Assembly (NCBI RefSeq): GCF_048771995.1
Contig: NC_133063.1
Location: 67,098,014-67,162,013, forward strand
Origin: Taeniopygia guttata
Lineage: Eukaryota; Chordata; Aves; Passeriformes; Estrildidae
Direction: 5' to 3'
DNA: 64,000 nt
In this document: positions 34,202 to 47,300 of the stretch, piece after piece
Position numbering within the stretch: the first letter of the stretch is position 1
How the letters are laid out: each line of letters begins with the position of its first letter
The notes under the pieces: model-generated
Database searches by the model: none
The model's input: only the letters and a program-made list of their open reading frames with translations
Told to the model about the DNA's origin: nothing
Position numbers and translations under genes: made by a program

Positions 34202-37200
34202 TGGAATACTATTTTGCTACCTAGGTTCATATCAGCTGAGATGAAGTAACTCCTTAGGCTTTGATAGCATAAAATACTCAAATCACTGGTGTTCTGTTCC
34301 ACTGGTTTCGCAAGTCCCACAGCTTTTTTTTTTAGTAGACTCCATATTGATTTTAAAGGAAGGTAAATGAACAATACTAAGATTGTGTCTACCTCTGCAT
34401 TTAACATGTTAGTGCATTTTGTTTAAAAATTGAAAAAAGAAACAAGGATTTTTATTTGATTCATGACCAGTACTTTCACACATGACTATAAATGTAGTAT
34501 AAGTTATTTTGGTTGGGGTTGTCTTTTTTTTTTTTTAGAGGGCCTTGTCTAAGCTGATTTTTTTGCTGATATTTTGCTTATTTTATCTATTTATTTTGCT
34601 GTTATAGATGATGATAATTAACTTCCAAGCAATCTCAAAGTTTGTTTTCCCATATTGAGTAATTCATCAGCACAGAAGTCAGGCAGATAATTGTTTCTTT
34701 GGAATATTGCAGGTGCATGTCTGTGCATGGATGTATCCAGGCACTGGAGCTGAAAGCCTTTCTTTAACTAATAGTACGTATGGGATGCTACTGCAACACA
34801 CCTAAGCTACTTGCTTCCCAATGTTAAAAAATATTAAACGTCTGTGTGGCACTACAGGTTGTTGAATTCAACTCAAACTCGGATTTCTCTTACTTTTCCA
34901 GGAAACTTGTAGCCAGAAGTAATTTCTGAAAGCTTTGAGACAAAGGGAGAGGATTGGTCTATGTGCCATGAAGAATTTCTGAATATTGATCATATAATTT
35001 TTTCTGACAAATGGCCCATTTCCCTTTTTATACTATACTTCAAACAAGGAATCACTGCTACATCTTGCATCATCTGAAGAAAGTTTTCAGAAACATAAGG
35101 TGCCTAGGAGACTGCTCCACTGAGGTTTGTGTCTTCTTTGCACAGTACACAACTATATTATAGTGTATAGAATTCAGCTTTATGGTAGAGCTCTTATTGG
35201 AGGGATAAGAACATCTGACTTTGTCCATAATATGTGCCTGAATCATATCAGACATCTTAATTGTCTTTAAGCATTACATATGATCTGTCATGGATGTAGG
35301 AAAACATGGGTGGAGATTGCAGAAAGTTGGGTAAAACTTAGAGCTTGGGAAGTGACTAGGTGATGTTCAGAGTTTCCTCTAGCTTCAGATCTTCTGTGAT
35401 CCCATGAAGATCAGCAGACTTTTCACAAGATCTAGCACTGGATGACCTTTTAAGAATAGTTCAGGAAGGTCCTTAGTTATCCCAAAGGGAAGTTATTTTG
35501 TCCCTACTTATTTGATACTATAGCATCCTCCTGCCATTTTGGATGACAGTGAAATGGTTAAAAACTGCACTTGAGACCTAGCTTATTATTTTTGTCCTCC
35601 AACCTTTTGTCATCTGAAAGCTTCAGTTTTTTTAACATCAGTAATTGGAAAAATATTAGATATTATGAAGTCTGCAGGAGTCCACCAGAATGGTGTTTAA
35701 AGTTGATTCCCTCTTCAGTTACCTAAGACTAATTTTTGAATAATGTTCTTGCATTGCTCTAATTATAAACCCAATGTTGTGTACTTCTAAATCAGGCATC
35801 TTACATAAATCTTTTTTCCTTTGACCCTATTATTCTTATGATCCAGATTTTCAACCTAATCCTAAATTAGTTTAAGACCTTTATTTGGTACATCCATGAT
35901 TGACACTATTTATCTAAAGTGCTTTTTTAAATTTTCTCACCAAGTTCTATATTACAGTTATTTGGAATGACACATTTTCTTTATTTCTTTTTTTTTTTCT
36001 TTTCTTTTTCCTTTTTTCCTTTTTCTCTGTAATGGTGTTATCTTTCATTTAATCTTCTAATCCTTTCCAGTATTTGAGAATCACTGAAATAAAAATTAAT
36101 GATCCATAGTATGGCTTATTCAACCTCCTAAATTCTTGGATGTTGTTTATCAGATATGCTGGTTTAAAAATATTCAGTTTTAGTAAATTATGTATTAATA
36201 TCTCTCTTTAGATACTCTTGGATTGCCAAGTATTTTCACTATGTGACCACATGAACTAGATAGCTTTTAAGATATGGCAAAATATTTACTGAATACTTTT
36301 CTTTCCCACTCTTTTTGTTTTTACCAATTCTGGTATTTCCAGCTAGTATGGATCCCATAACACAGTGGAAGTTAAATATTTTGTTGTTTTTTGGAGCAAA
36401 CGCCTATTTTTCACCCTCAGTCAAACTATCTCCATGGACTTTCCTACCCCTGTGTTTAATTTGCTTTTCTTATCAATCTTGTATAGTTTATAATTTCAGG
36501 ATTTAAAGCCACTATTAAGAGAATTCTTCCCTTATGTCATTGGAGCCAGGTGCTTTTAGTTCCTGTCTCTGACTGTGATTTGGTAGGCCTGGGCTGGTGA
36601 TGTGTTGTTGTATATATTGGGAGATCTCAATCCCTATTCCATCTCTACTCCTAGGTCAGGAATCCCTATTTGCCAGATCCTCCTGCAAGATGATTCAGTT
36701 GGCTTAACTTAGAACAGAATTTTCTTGTTTTCTGGTTTTAGACTTATGTTTGGTCGGTAAGTTGCATCACAAGCAGATCTGTACAGAGGTGGTACAGAGC
36801 TGATACATGGGGTGTTGAGTGAAGATGGACAGCTTGGTCCATGCATTTTGATAATAGTGAACTATTGAGGAAACTGGCTCATCATTAAGCTGTAGTGGAA
36901 ACCAGTTGTGTTGTGTTTAATTGCATCTCAATCAAAGGATTATTGTGTTATGAGCATATCCAAAAATAATAAAGTAGTAACACCTGGCCATACTACTTGA
37001 AGCAATTATTAACAAATGCAATCAAGTAATTCTGACTTGGTTGTCACAAATGTTTGGTTGTCCAGTTCAGGTAGGACTCACTTAAGACGAGGTGTTATTT
37101 ATGGTTCTTGGTCAATTGCATCAGAGAGAGTCTATTTCTTTCCACAACTGCTATGCTCCCACCCCCACTTTTGAGCTCATTCTCGCACTACAAATGAATT

Positions 37201-40200
37201 GCCCATAATCTGCTGACAGCTAGCAAGTTTGGCAGCTTCTGCAGAGTCTGGGACCTTCCTAGAAGAAAACAGCTTGCTGTACAAGAGCACCGAATTTCTT
37301 AACTCAGGCAAGTGCTCCAAAGGAGTTCTCCAAGATCAGACATGGATGACAGAAGACCACTTGAAAGCTAACAGTATCTCTGTAAATCAAGGTATAAGCA
37401 GACTGTAAGTAGTTCCAATATGATCCTTACCAGCAGCTGTGTGTTTTTCTGATTAAGAAATAAATACTGACTATAGCAAGGAGGTCTGATGCAGGCTTAC
37501 ATCAGTTTCTTCACCATAGAAATAATCCCACATTATTTTTAACATGTTCCTCACCTTGACATGATTGCTACTATCATAGTTGGGTTATAGAGATGACAGA
37601 TGCTAACATTATTCTCTGTAGCCAGTTACACCCATGGAGAACAATGAAAGACATACCTGATGTAATCTAATACTAATTTGAATCATTACTTGCAAACATC
37701 TGGTTAGATCTGATTGTTATCTGTTGTAAACATACAATTCACATGTCTTTACATATAGATAATGGCAGCAATAGTCATTAAAACACCTGCCTTGCTGGGA
37801 GAGGCAAAGAAGGGGTTCCTAAACTTTAATGGAGATACAGAGCAAGTATGGAATACTTTTAAATGTTGAAAAGAATAGAAGATCCTTTAACTAAAGGCAA
37901 GTGTCCAAAAGAGACTTAACAAGAATTTTAAAACAATTGTATAACCAATCTTTGTCTGAACAAATGAGTAAGATATTGTTCCTTACAAACACCAACCAAG
38001 GTCTTAACAATATTCTATTGTTTTTACAATTCCAGAAAAAAGCAACTGAAAAGATCACTGAATGGAGTAGAAGGAGATAGCAAGTTACCACTTAGCTTTC
38101 ACAGGGTTGATGCAGAAATCAGTCTTGTGTTCAGACTCTGTTGTGTATAGCATCGTATGCTGTGAATACTTTACAGCGTCTGTGAAGACAACATAGCAGG
38201 ACACTGGTGCTGCTTGTCATACAAACAAGGCCTTTTTCTCCACACACTAAAATAATGTCAACAGTATGATTGTTGCCAGTAATTGAAATAGTGAATATAT
38301 CTTCTGCATACTACTGCCTCTGCTGCCTAGACAGAAGGTAGAGCTGAGTCCATGTTCTTGGGTCCAGAAGGACTCTAACCTGGTAAAACTCAGAATATTT
38401 TTTGCTTATAAACTAATGCTGAGGTAACAGTTACCACTTCAAGAACAGTGTAACATGTTTTTGAAAGCTTCTTTTACAACTTGTGATAACAGTTGGTTTT
38501 TCCTAACCATCAGTAGCATGAAAAGCCATAGACTGCACTGTTGCTGCATACATGAGGGATGAACCACTTCCTGAAACACAGATTATTTGAAGGTTTCACA
38601 CTTCTTTATCAAAACTATGTTACTGTAGGACTGTTTTGAGCTGGAGAATCACTTAGAGGAATGACTAGAAAATGCTATTTGCCAAAAACCTATTGAATTC
38701 TAATGAGTGTTTTTGTGGCATCCCTTTGGGAGCAGCTGGCAAAAGCACTGTCACCTTAAGCACTCTGGAAAGGTCATAGCTGAGGGAAATGGGGGTAACA
38801 GGTTCCATATTTCTCTTACTGGGAAACATTGTTTCCTGTAAGCAAAGGCTGGTACTTACGTGAATGCAGTGGTGACAAGTTCTAGCTCATATCCTTCATG
38901 TTCTCCCATCATATTAAAGACACTACTTCTATTTTGAGAAGTTTGATAGTCTTCTCAAGTATCTTGCAAAATGCCAATAAAGTAGCTCTAATGGCCCATC
39001 ATCCTGAATTTTTTTAAAATTTTCTACTCCTCTATGGAAAAGTTGTGGCAAATACATATTCTTCCCTTAGTCTGTAAGGAACACTTGTGCCTACATTAAT
39101 TTTTCCCTGTAACTTCCTTATTGTCTCTCTCGTCAGTGTAGTGTTTGCTCTACACTACTCTATTCCATCTAAAGAAATTATGCCAGACTAATAGCTGTCG
39201 TCTGAGGGCCAAGTTTCTTGTGCTAGATGTACAAGATGCAGTTTTTACATGGAGAAATCTTCTGCATTTTAATCCTGAAACAAAACTAAATTTATTCTGT
39301 AATCTCACTAGAAGCAGACATTCAGTCTAGTGTTTTCAATCAAGTGACTCAGAGATGGAACTGTGATTTCAGCATGGAAAATGTGCGTCTACACTTGGTT
39401 GGCCCATGGGAATAGACTGGTGAGACTTCAGAGGGATATCAGCTGTAGAGATGGCAGATCACAGGCTACAACAGTCCTCCTGTATTCATGTACCTGGGCA
39501 CTTAGAGTGTGTTGTCAACCTAGGAACTGCTCAGGAGTGAGAAGGGACTCATGCACACAGGCCAAGGGACTCTCAACTGTGAGCAAGAAACTTGCATTGA
39601 AGAATGAGGTCAGGTGCTATGGGGCCTAAAGTTCTGTCTCTTCTCTGTCTCTTATTCTCTGTCTAAATGCATGGTCCTGCAAGGTACCAGAGAAAGAGTT
39701 CAACAGAGGTGGAAGGTGAACAACAGTTTTTGAACTTATGCTGTTGGGTTTTGGTTTTCTTACATCCCAAGCTGCATTAGTGTGTCTTACCTGGCAGCAA
39801 TTCATCAGTACTAACACTAAGGCAGCCTTAACATTTCTGTATCAGTGACGACTGTTCATATAACCTACCAATGACAAGAGTGGGAAACAGAAGGGAAGGC
39901 TGTAGATATTATAATGAGCTTATCAAATAGCAAAGCAGGAGATGACATACGGAGGGAAGAGTCATCAATTCTTATAAAAATGGGCTGCTTCCTTAACCAG
40001 GATGGAGAAAGAGTTGACTCGTTGTTGAACACTAATCACTGCTGACTTTCTGGAGTAGAACAAATGACTTAAGAACTGAGAACTTCAAGAAAACACGTTG
40101 GGACATGATAAAAGGAAAAGGTGAATAATCAGAGTAGTGAAATGGGCATGATTTATGGCTTATGATTATTAATTTTTTTTAAAAAAACCTCCTGAGTAAT

Positions 40201-42093
40201 AATAACTAAGTTATAGAACAAGACCTTTAGAAATAAATTCAGCTGGGACAATCACAAACAAAAATATTTTAGGTTACAGTAATTAAAATAGCCATCCCAA
40301 CTTTAAAAACAAAAAGAATTTATTCCAAAGGAAGTGAAAAAAAGCAATTTCAGAAAATGCAGAATTGAGAGTATTACATGTTCAATAAGTAATCCAGAAG
40401 AGTCCTCTTCTTTTAAGGCTGTATGCCTTATATGCTTAATGAATGAATTAAGGGAGAATCCAAAAATTAACAGGTCTGTAAAACGGAGGTCAAAGTGAGC
40501 TGAGCAGGAATACTTAACTGGTGTAATAATATGTAGAATTAAAGATAAAAATTATGTTTTCAGTTGAGAGACTTTTAATCAGTCCAATCAATGGTACCTC
40601 AACAGTAGATGTGTTATCTGATGCTTTAGTACTTTGATCTGTTTTTAGCTTATGCCATGCTTGGAGGAATTCCTGACTTTTTTTCTTGCATGCTATTTAA
40701 GTATAATTTCCCTTTCATAACAACTGAAATGGAAACCAATTATCTAGCAATTGCAAAACTGAAGATAGGCATCTTAACATCTGTGTATCTTAAGCTTTGC
40801 AAACAGACTTTTTGCCATGATGCAAGATCTTGTTTTTATGCTAGATAGCAAAACTTACCACAGTTCTAACTCACATGCTGTTACAGTTCATAATCAAATA
40901 CCTTAGCTCCTTCAAACACCCAACATAAATGTTATTTGGCAGTGATAGAGATAGGTTTCCCTGAAAAACTGCCTGATTTTTTACTTAGATAATCACAAAC
41001 CTGCTTGGACAGTAGTGATCCAGTTTGCAGCAGTTGTGAGCAGTATGTGGGTACAAGTCAAGTGTTAACTGACGTGCCAGAGCAGCCTCAGTCAGATCTG
41101 TTACACTTTAAGTTCAATGAATGCTAGAAGAACTGAACAGCACCTTTTTACATTTCTAACCAATAAATGAGGTGCTGGGGGACCAGAAAACAAATGACAC
41201 ATTAGCTCTCCAAGACTCTAGCCTGTTCTTTGGCCAGTGTTGAAGACCAGACTACTGTGTTAGATGGACCACTCAGTCTGACCACTAAACACTTGTGTTC
41301 TTCATTCCTGCCTGCTAGCAGAAGATAAGAATCAAGCCCTTGAACTATTGCTTTCCTGCATGACAGGAATGATACCTCTATTGCAGTGATATCCAACCAG
41401 ATGAGAAAGTGAATTTAATAAGTCATTACTTACTAAGCCTCTGCAGGCTTTGGGATCAGTAGGAAACAAACAGATTCACAAATATTTGTTCAGTTTCAGC
41501 TTCTGTTCTGTGCTCAAAGCTTAGAAGGACTAAACCATACAGACCACTGAAGAAGTACTAAATTGTCTACTCTTTTTGACTGGTGGAACATTAGAAATCA
41601 GAAGGAATTACTTTAATCTTGCCACTAATTCTTCTCCTGCACACACAACCAGATATAGGCTCATAATTGAAGACATAATGTACAGCATTTGATAGCACTA
41701 TTTACAGACAACAGCTCATGTCCATGAGTCAAGATTTTTCTCATAAACAAGATTTTTCTAATAAACATATCCACAGTTTTGCCTAATCTAATTTATTTGT
41801 GAAGCGAATCAATTTAGTAAAGGTATAGGGCACTACAGACATCTCAGACATTGGAGTTTAGTAAAGATGAAATGTTCTGAAGAAGTCATCTTTCCATCAA
41901 TCTTCTCTGTGATGATTTTAAATATACAAAAGAGTTCATTATGATCTCTACCCTTTGTCACTTAAAAGTTAATCTTTTCAAATGTTTAATACAGGCATAG
42001 TTTTTCTTTTTACCTTATTGCTTAGAAGGTCTGTGGAACTTAACTGCAAAAGTACAGGCAATATAAATCAGTATTTAAATTATATATTACATG
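34202..42093. other. Gene desert between the TMEM171 promoter region and FCHO2
   Basis: Nearly 8 kb of AT-rich, largely unique DNA. The only simple feature is a pyrimidine-rich run at about 35976-36027. There are no exons with homology and no CpG island. Confidence 0.55.
35976..36027. repeat. Polypyrimidine tract
   Basis: About 50 bases of almost pure C/T, mainly T with scattered C. Low-complexity sequence. Confidence 0.85.
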
Positions 42094-44364
42094 TTTATTA
42101 TGGGTGCAAATTTTTAAAACTTACATTTTATGAAAATTCAGAGTATTTACAATTTTTGAAAGATAAACTTGTATGCTCTAATTTACAGTCTAACGCAGTA
42201 ACAATTAATAAAAATTCAGATCCTTTAGAGTTGTGTTTACAAATTAATTTTCTTAGGAGGCAGCTACAAGGGACATGCTGTATACACAAGCAAGAACCAG
42301 CTTGCTACGTAAGTTTTTTTTATTTTAAATCAGACAGCTACACATACTTTTTACATTGTTTTTGAGTTTCTTTACAAAATGTCTATATAAATTTGTATGG
42401 CTTCAAAATTGTAACCTGCACCCAAAGCAAATGTATGAAAAACACCTGAATGAAGGCTAGTTTAAAAGTGCTGAAACATTAACTACTTCATTTAACTTAG
42501 AAATTAATGTAATACTTGATTAAAAATAGCAATAACAGGTTTGGGTTTTCATTAATAAAATGTTGTGTTAATCAGTTTGATTGTAAAGCAGGTTACAATT
42601 AAAATTCCAATAAAAAAGATCACCGTTTTATGAGACGTAAATTTATCATCAATAAGATTAGCAAAATATAGGAACCAAATATACTCTTCCAATCAAATCT
42701 ACAGTACACTATGTTCTTAGTCCTAAAAATGAAACTCGCACCAGCAAAAGTGTCTAGTGTACACAACAATTTATGCAGCTTCTACAAAGGCACAATTTCT
42801 TGTAAAGCTTCAGCAGTCCAATTCATTACTGGCTTTGCATGAATTAACTCAAGCATGTTTTACTGTTTTAATAGAGAATTTGAAATAGATGCCGGTATGC
42901 TAAATGTTCATTTGAAATCGCCACATGCAGGTTATTGAATTATTTTGCCCCAGTGCTTATGATTTCAACATTACAAAAAAAGCTTGGTAATACAAATACA
43001 TAGAAAATTTTCTAAATTAGTGACTTGCTTTAAAAAATTGTTACTGATGTGTCAAATCCCTGTGCTTAGGCTGTAGCAAGCAGATTAGATTACAATAAAA
43101 ATATTAAAATTGGTAGCTATAAAAAAACGAACACATGACAGGATTTGTCATCCTGCAGCCACAAAATATCCTTTATAATGCCTCCTGAAGTACTATGTGT
43201 ACATTCACATCATACATCCCCAAAACCACTCAAAGTCTGAAGACTTAAAGTCAAAGCAAAGAGTAATGCTATTTGCTTTTAGAAATTTGTTTTTCTTATC
43301 CTCACTGATTTTTCAGATTCTCCTCTTTGGTGACATTAAAATTACTTAATGAAAATGTTTCTGAGTACTGCATGATGCAGCTCCCTTTACTAAAACCACA
43401 TTTAACTGCAATTATTCCTCGAGGAAATAATTCAGTGGTTTAAATTTCTTTTAAATCAAACTGCAGTTTTTATAAACCTGCCTTCTAAATAAATTGCAGT
43501 AAAAATAATTTTTATAAAGTTCTGTGCATAATACAAATGCCATGCTTTCTTGATGAAGAGCCAAACTTTGAAAAAGGAAGTGAGGCACGTGAGTATCAAA
43601 TTGAATAGGCACAGGCATTTTTAAAAGGCACAAATGTTATGCAATTAATATAAAAATAAATTAAATCTACTGCATTAACTCAAACAATAATAAGGACCAA
43701 AAAATTTTACTAATTGCAGAAGTAAATCTCTGCTGTGTTTTGCAATTTGTAACACATTGCACTTAGTTAAAAAAAAAAACCTCTATATGAAACAACTTAC
43801 ATTTTAATAATATATGATACATGGGCATCAAGTTACTTTTATACATCTCTAACTCAGCTGGTCTTGTGGTATGAATGGAAAGAAGGAGTACACAAGACAT
43901 AGCCTCTGCTATCTTTATGAACTGTCAATTAAAAGCTGGCAATTAAAGAATCTGAAAAATGAGTATTACTTATGAAAAGCTCAAATATTTCTTACTAGAT
44001 CTCCTACATTTTAGGTTTAATGTTTACAGTACAACATAAAATTTCATACTTCCATTACAACTGTGGATTACTATTTTGACTTCATCTATATAAAATTACT
44101 CATTTTTCAACAAATTTTCCCAAATATTGCAGTTGATCATTTACAGACAGTGTTGAAATTAACTTCAGTGCTATTGTAAAGTAATAAAAAGTTTTCAAAA
44201 TGACTCTTAAAAGTGCATTTACTTTCTGTAGTTTAGCCTCAAAGTAAGTCAATATTTTTAAAAATTAATGCATGTTAAAATAGTGTTTGAAAAATAGAGA
44301 GGGCAGAGTTCCTATCATCACAAGTGTTTCTTGCACTTCTGATCCAATGACTTTCACAGGTACA
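42094..44364 (-). other. FCHO2: Probable FCHO2 3' UTR
   Basis: AT-rich non-coding sequence downstream of the FCHO2 stop. Minus-strand AATAAA signals lie at 42319-42324 and 42094-42099. Either would give a 3' UTR of 2.0-2.3 kb, in keeping with the long UTR of the mammalian gene. The true end is not provable here. Confidence 0.5.
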
Positions 44365-44387
44365 TCAACAGTCTGCCATATACCGTC
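44365..44387 (-). CDS. FCHO2: FCHO2 last coding exon (RYMADC stop)
   Basis: 23 coding nt after acceptor TTGTTTTTCAG|GA. Encodes RYMADC and a TGA stop, against RYLADC in human. A 227-bp intron separates it from the previous exon. Confidence 0.92.
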
Positions 44388-47300
44388 CTGAAAAACAAAG
44401 GTAAGTTTTTTGCAGTCAATAGATAAACCAAATTTTGTCCATATTTTCCTTGGAGCAGTCTGAATAACTATGGAAAAACAAACTGACTTGTCAGAAGTGT
44501 TTCAATAAAGAGTAACTATGTATACATCACTTATTTAACAGTTTCATATTTTAGATTTTAACACTAGTGAATATATAACATTTATTTGAATATATAAGCA
44601 TGTCAGTGTCTTACCAGTGGCAAATCTCTTCTTAAGAAGGGAAAGCCGATAGCCAGTGCCTACAAGTTCCACATCTGCTCCTGAAAGGGTGCTTCCTTCA
44701 CTGATGAATTGCACTGCAAGTGTTGCTGGTTTACTGGGTCCTCCTGAAAGCTCAAATTTTGCTCTGAGTGATCCAGAACCTATAAAAACAAAACTGAGAG
44801 GCTGATTATTTTTCAAAATCAAAAGGATCTCCCTAACTTTTTAGTAGTAAGAAGTGAAACTAATACGGTGACCTTTCAGATTTATTCCCAGTGGCAGTCC
44901 TACATAGGCTTTCAAAAGAGGTAAGAGTACAAGTCTGTTTCAGACAATGATTTAAAGATAAACAATACAAATTTCTGCACACGTGGGTATCAGCCTGGTA
45001 GTCACTTACTACTTATCTGATTGGTCCCTATAATCATTTATGCTTGCTGGTCTCTAAGTACTTACTACCATCTATCTTGTGGTAGATTGTATCTGATTGA
45101 CAGATGAGAGATACTATCTGCCTTTCACTAGCAGAACATTTAAGAGTTGTCATGATCTATCTGGATGAAAGAACATGAACGAAAACATTGGAAGAAATGC
45201 AGTTCTATAGTAATGTACCAGAGGAAGGGAATTACTATGTTTCCATTAAAGACAAAGTCTGATTAAATACTTCTCACAAATTTCAGGGTTTTTTTTTAGA
45301 GACAGTAGAGAAGTGGCATCACTTTGATAGTATCATAAAGCAATAAAAGTTTAAAATTACTTTAAGTATATTTCTGTAGGCAGTGAAAGGCTTTTTCAAA
45401 ATCCCCACATTGCTACTACTTTTTGGTTTTAAAACAGGTATTTTCTTGCTCTTGCGTAGTGTGCTGGGAAAATGGGATTTAAATTAAAATGAATGGAATA
45501 ATTTTACTTAAAACAGCTTGCTATTCCTGTCAATAACAACTGCTAAATGACAAGGAAAGTCAGTAACTGAAATGGTACTGAGCTAAAAGCAGGAACTAAA
45601 AGAAATTGTTTCACACAGTGGCTTATTCTTGATAAATTTAGCTTAAGATTAATTTAATTTCTTCAGTAGGTCTGCCTTATTTCATTAACTGGAAATTCTT
45701 TCTATTCTAACTATGGAAACTCATATATTCAAGTGTTTTGAAAGTTTGTTCCGTGTTTTATCTCTCTCCAACTGACAGACCACATGTGTTGGACCATAAA
45801 AAGCCCCCTAAAATTTTATCATTATGTCCACCAGTAGAAAAGTCTTGAAGACATTCGTCCTGACATTGACAGTGTTTGTGCAACTTCTCCCTTTGCTACT
45901 CTAACTACAAGACCAGCACAGTATTGCTTCCTCCTGAACTGAGAGTACTATACATACTTATACTCAAAGAAAAGAGGAGGAAAAGACTGTGGGAAGGAAA
46001 GGAATACAGCAGAAGCAGTGGGGTATGTGCAAGTCTGCTATCAACACACAAGATGCAAACTGGATCACTAGCAGCCAGTTCTGTGCTATTCTGCAGGTGT
46101 ACAGTTCCTCTTCATCTGGCTGCATTTGTGTTTCAGCATGATTTTTCCTTTTAAAAGAAGACACAAAGTTTGGGGGAAGTGGGGGGGAAAGGAAGAGGGC
46201 TAATCCAATGTAGTGAAGACAAATAACAAAGAACTGTGAGGTTAGTGAAAGACAAATTACACCAGACTAGAGTAATCACCTGTGTTCAATAAAATTCTCT
46301 CTGATTGTGTTTGAATGATAACCACAACTCTGCAGCCTTTGCAGGAATAGAAGTTGTCTTCTCTTGCCATGCTTGTGGTTTCTAAATGAAACCAGTCACA
46401 TTTACAGGCAAATCTGTGATTTCACAATCCTCTTCACTAAATTCTTAGCAGGACTAAAGGCCTTTCCTTTACATTAGCAATTCATTTCTCCACAGAGGCT
46501 TTGAGGAGGAGATGCTTTGGCTGCCGTACTACTTCAGAAAAATACTGCACTTGCAGGGACTGCAGGGGTTGTGACATCAACTACAGCTCAGAGAAAGGCA
46601 CTGTGCAGAGGACAACTACTGGTACCTTATGCAATATTGTATAAATTACCACTCTGAGCAGATGTGCATAGATTAAGTTTTTTCCTGGAGTCACTATGGT
46701 CAAAACCAAGACTCAAAATGTTGGTCAAAAATAATATATCTAAACTTAGGAGTTTTGGATTTTTTTTTTTTACCCCCAGTTCTTCCACTTACCTCATTCT
46801 AATGTATTTAAATTATCTATGTGTGGAAAGAGACAGATATTAAACCTATTTTCATTTGAGTAACTGTTCACTTCCCAACTGCCTGAATGCAAAAATTTCC
46901 TATCCTATCTAAACCCTATTTTAGAACCACTAACTGTTTTCAGGGTACTTCATTGTTTTCCCTTATATAGCTAATAATTAAATTTATATTTTGACATCTT
47001 ACTCATATTGGAATCTCTCAGGAGGCAATTAATTGATAAAAACATCAACTAGTGAACAGTTTACAGCATAAGAAAATGTATAAAAAGGAATTAGAGGGCA
47101 CAGAGGCTAAAATAATTACCTATTTACTGATAAAAATTTTACAAGAAAGCAAAACAAAAGAGTTCAACTTGCCTCCATTCTCAGACTTCTCTGAAATGCT
47201 AGATATTTTCCAACATGCTTTCATCTGCTCTGCATTCCTGTAAGAGAATGGTAGGTTAATTACAAGTACTGGTTTTACAACTTTATTTCCTTTGATTTGC

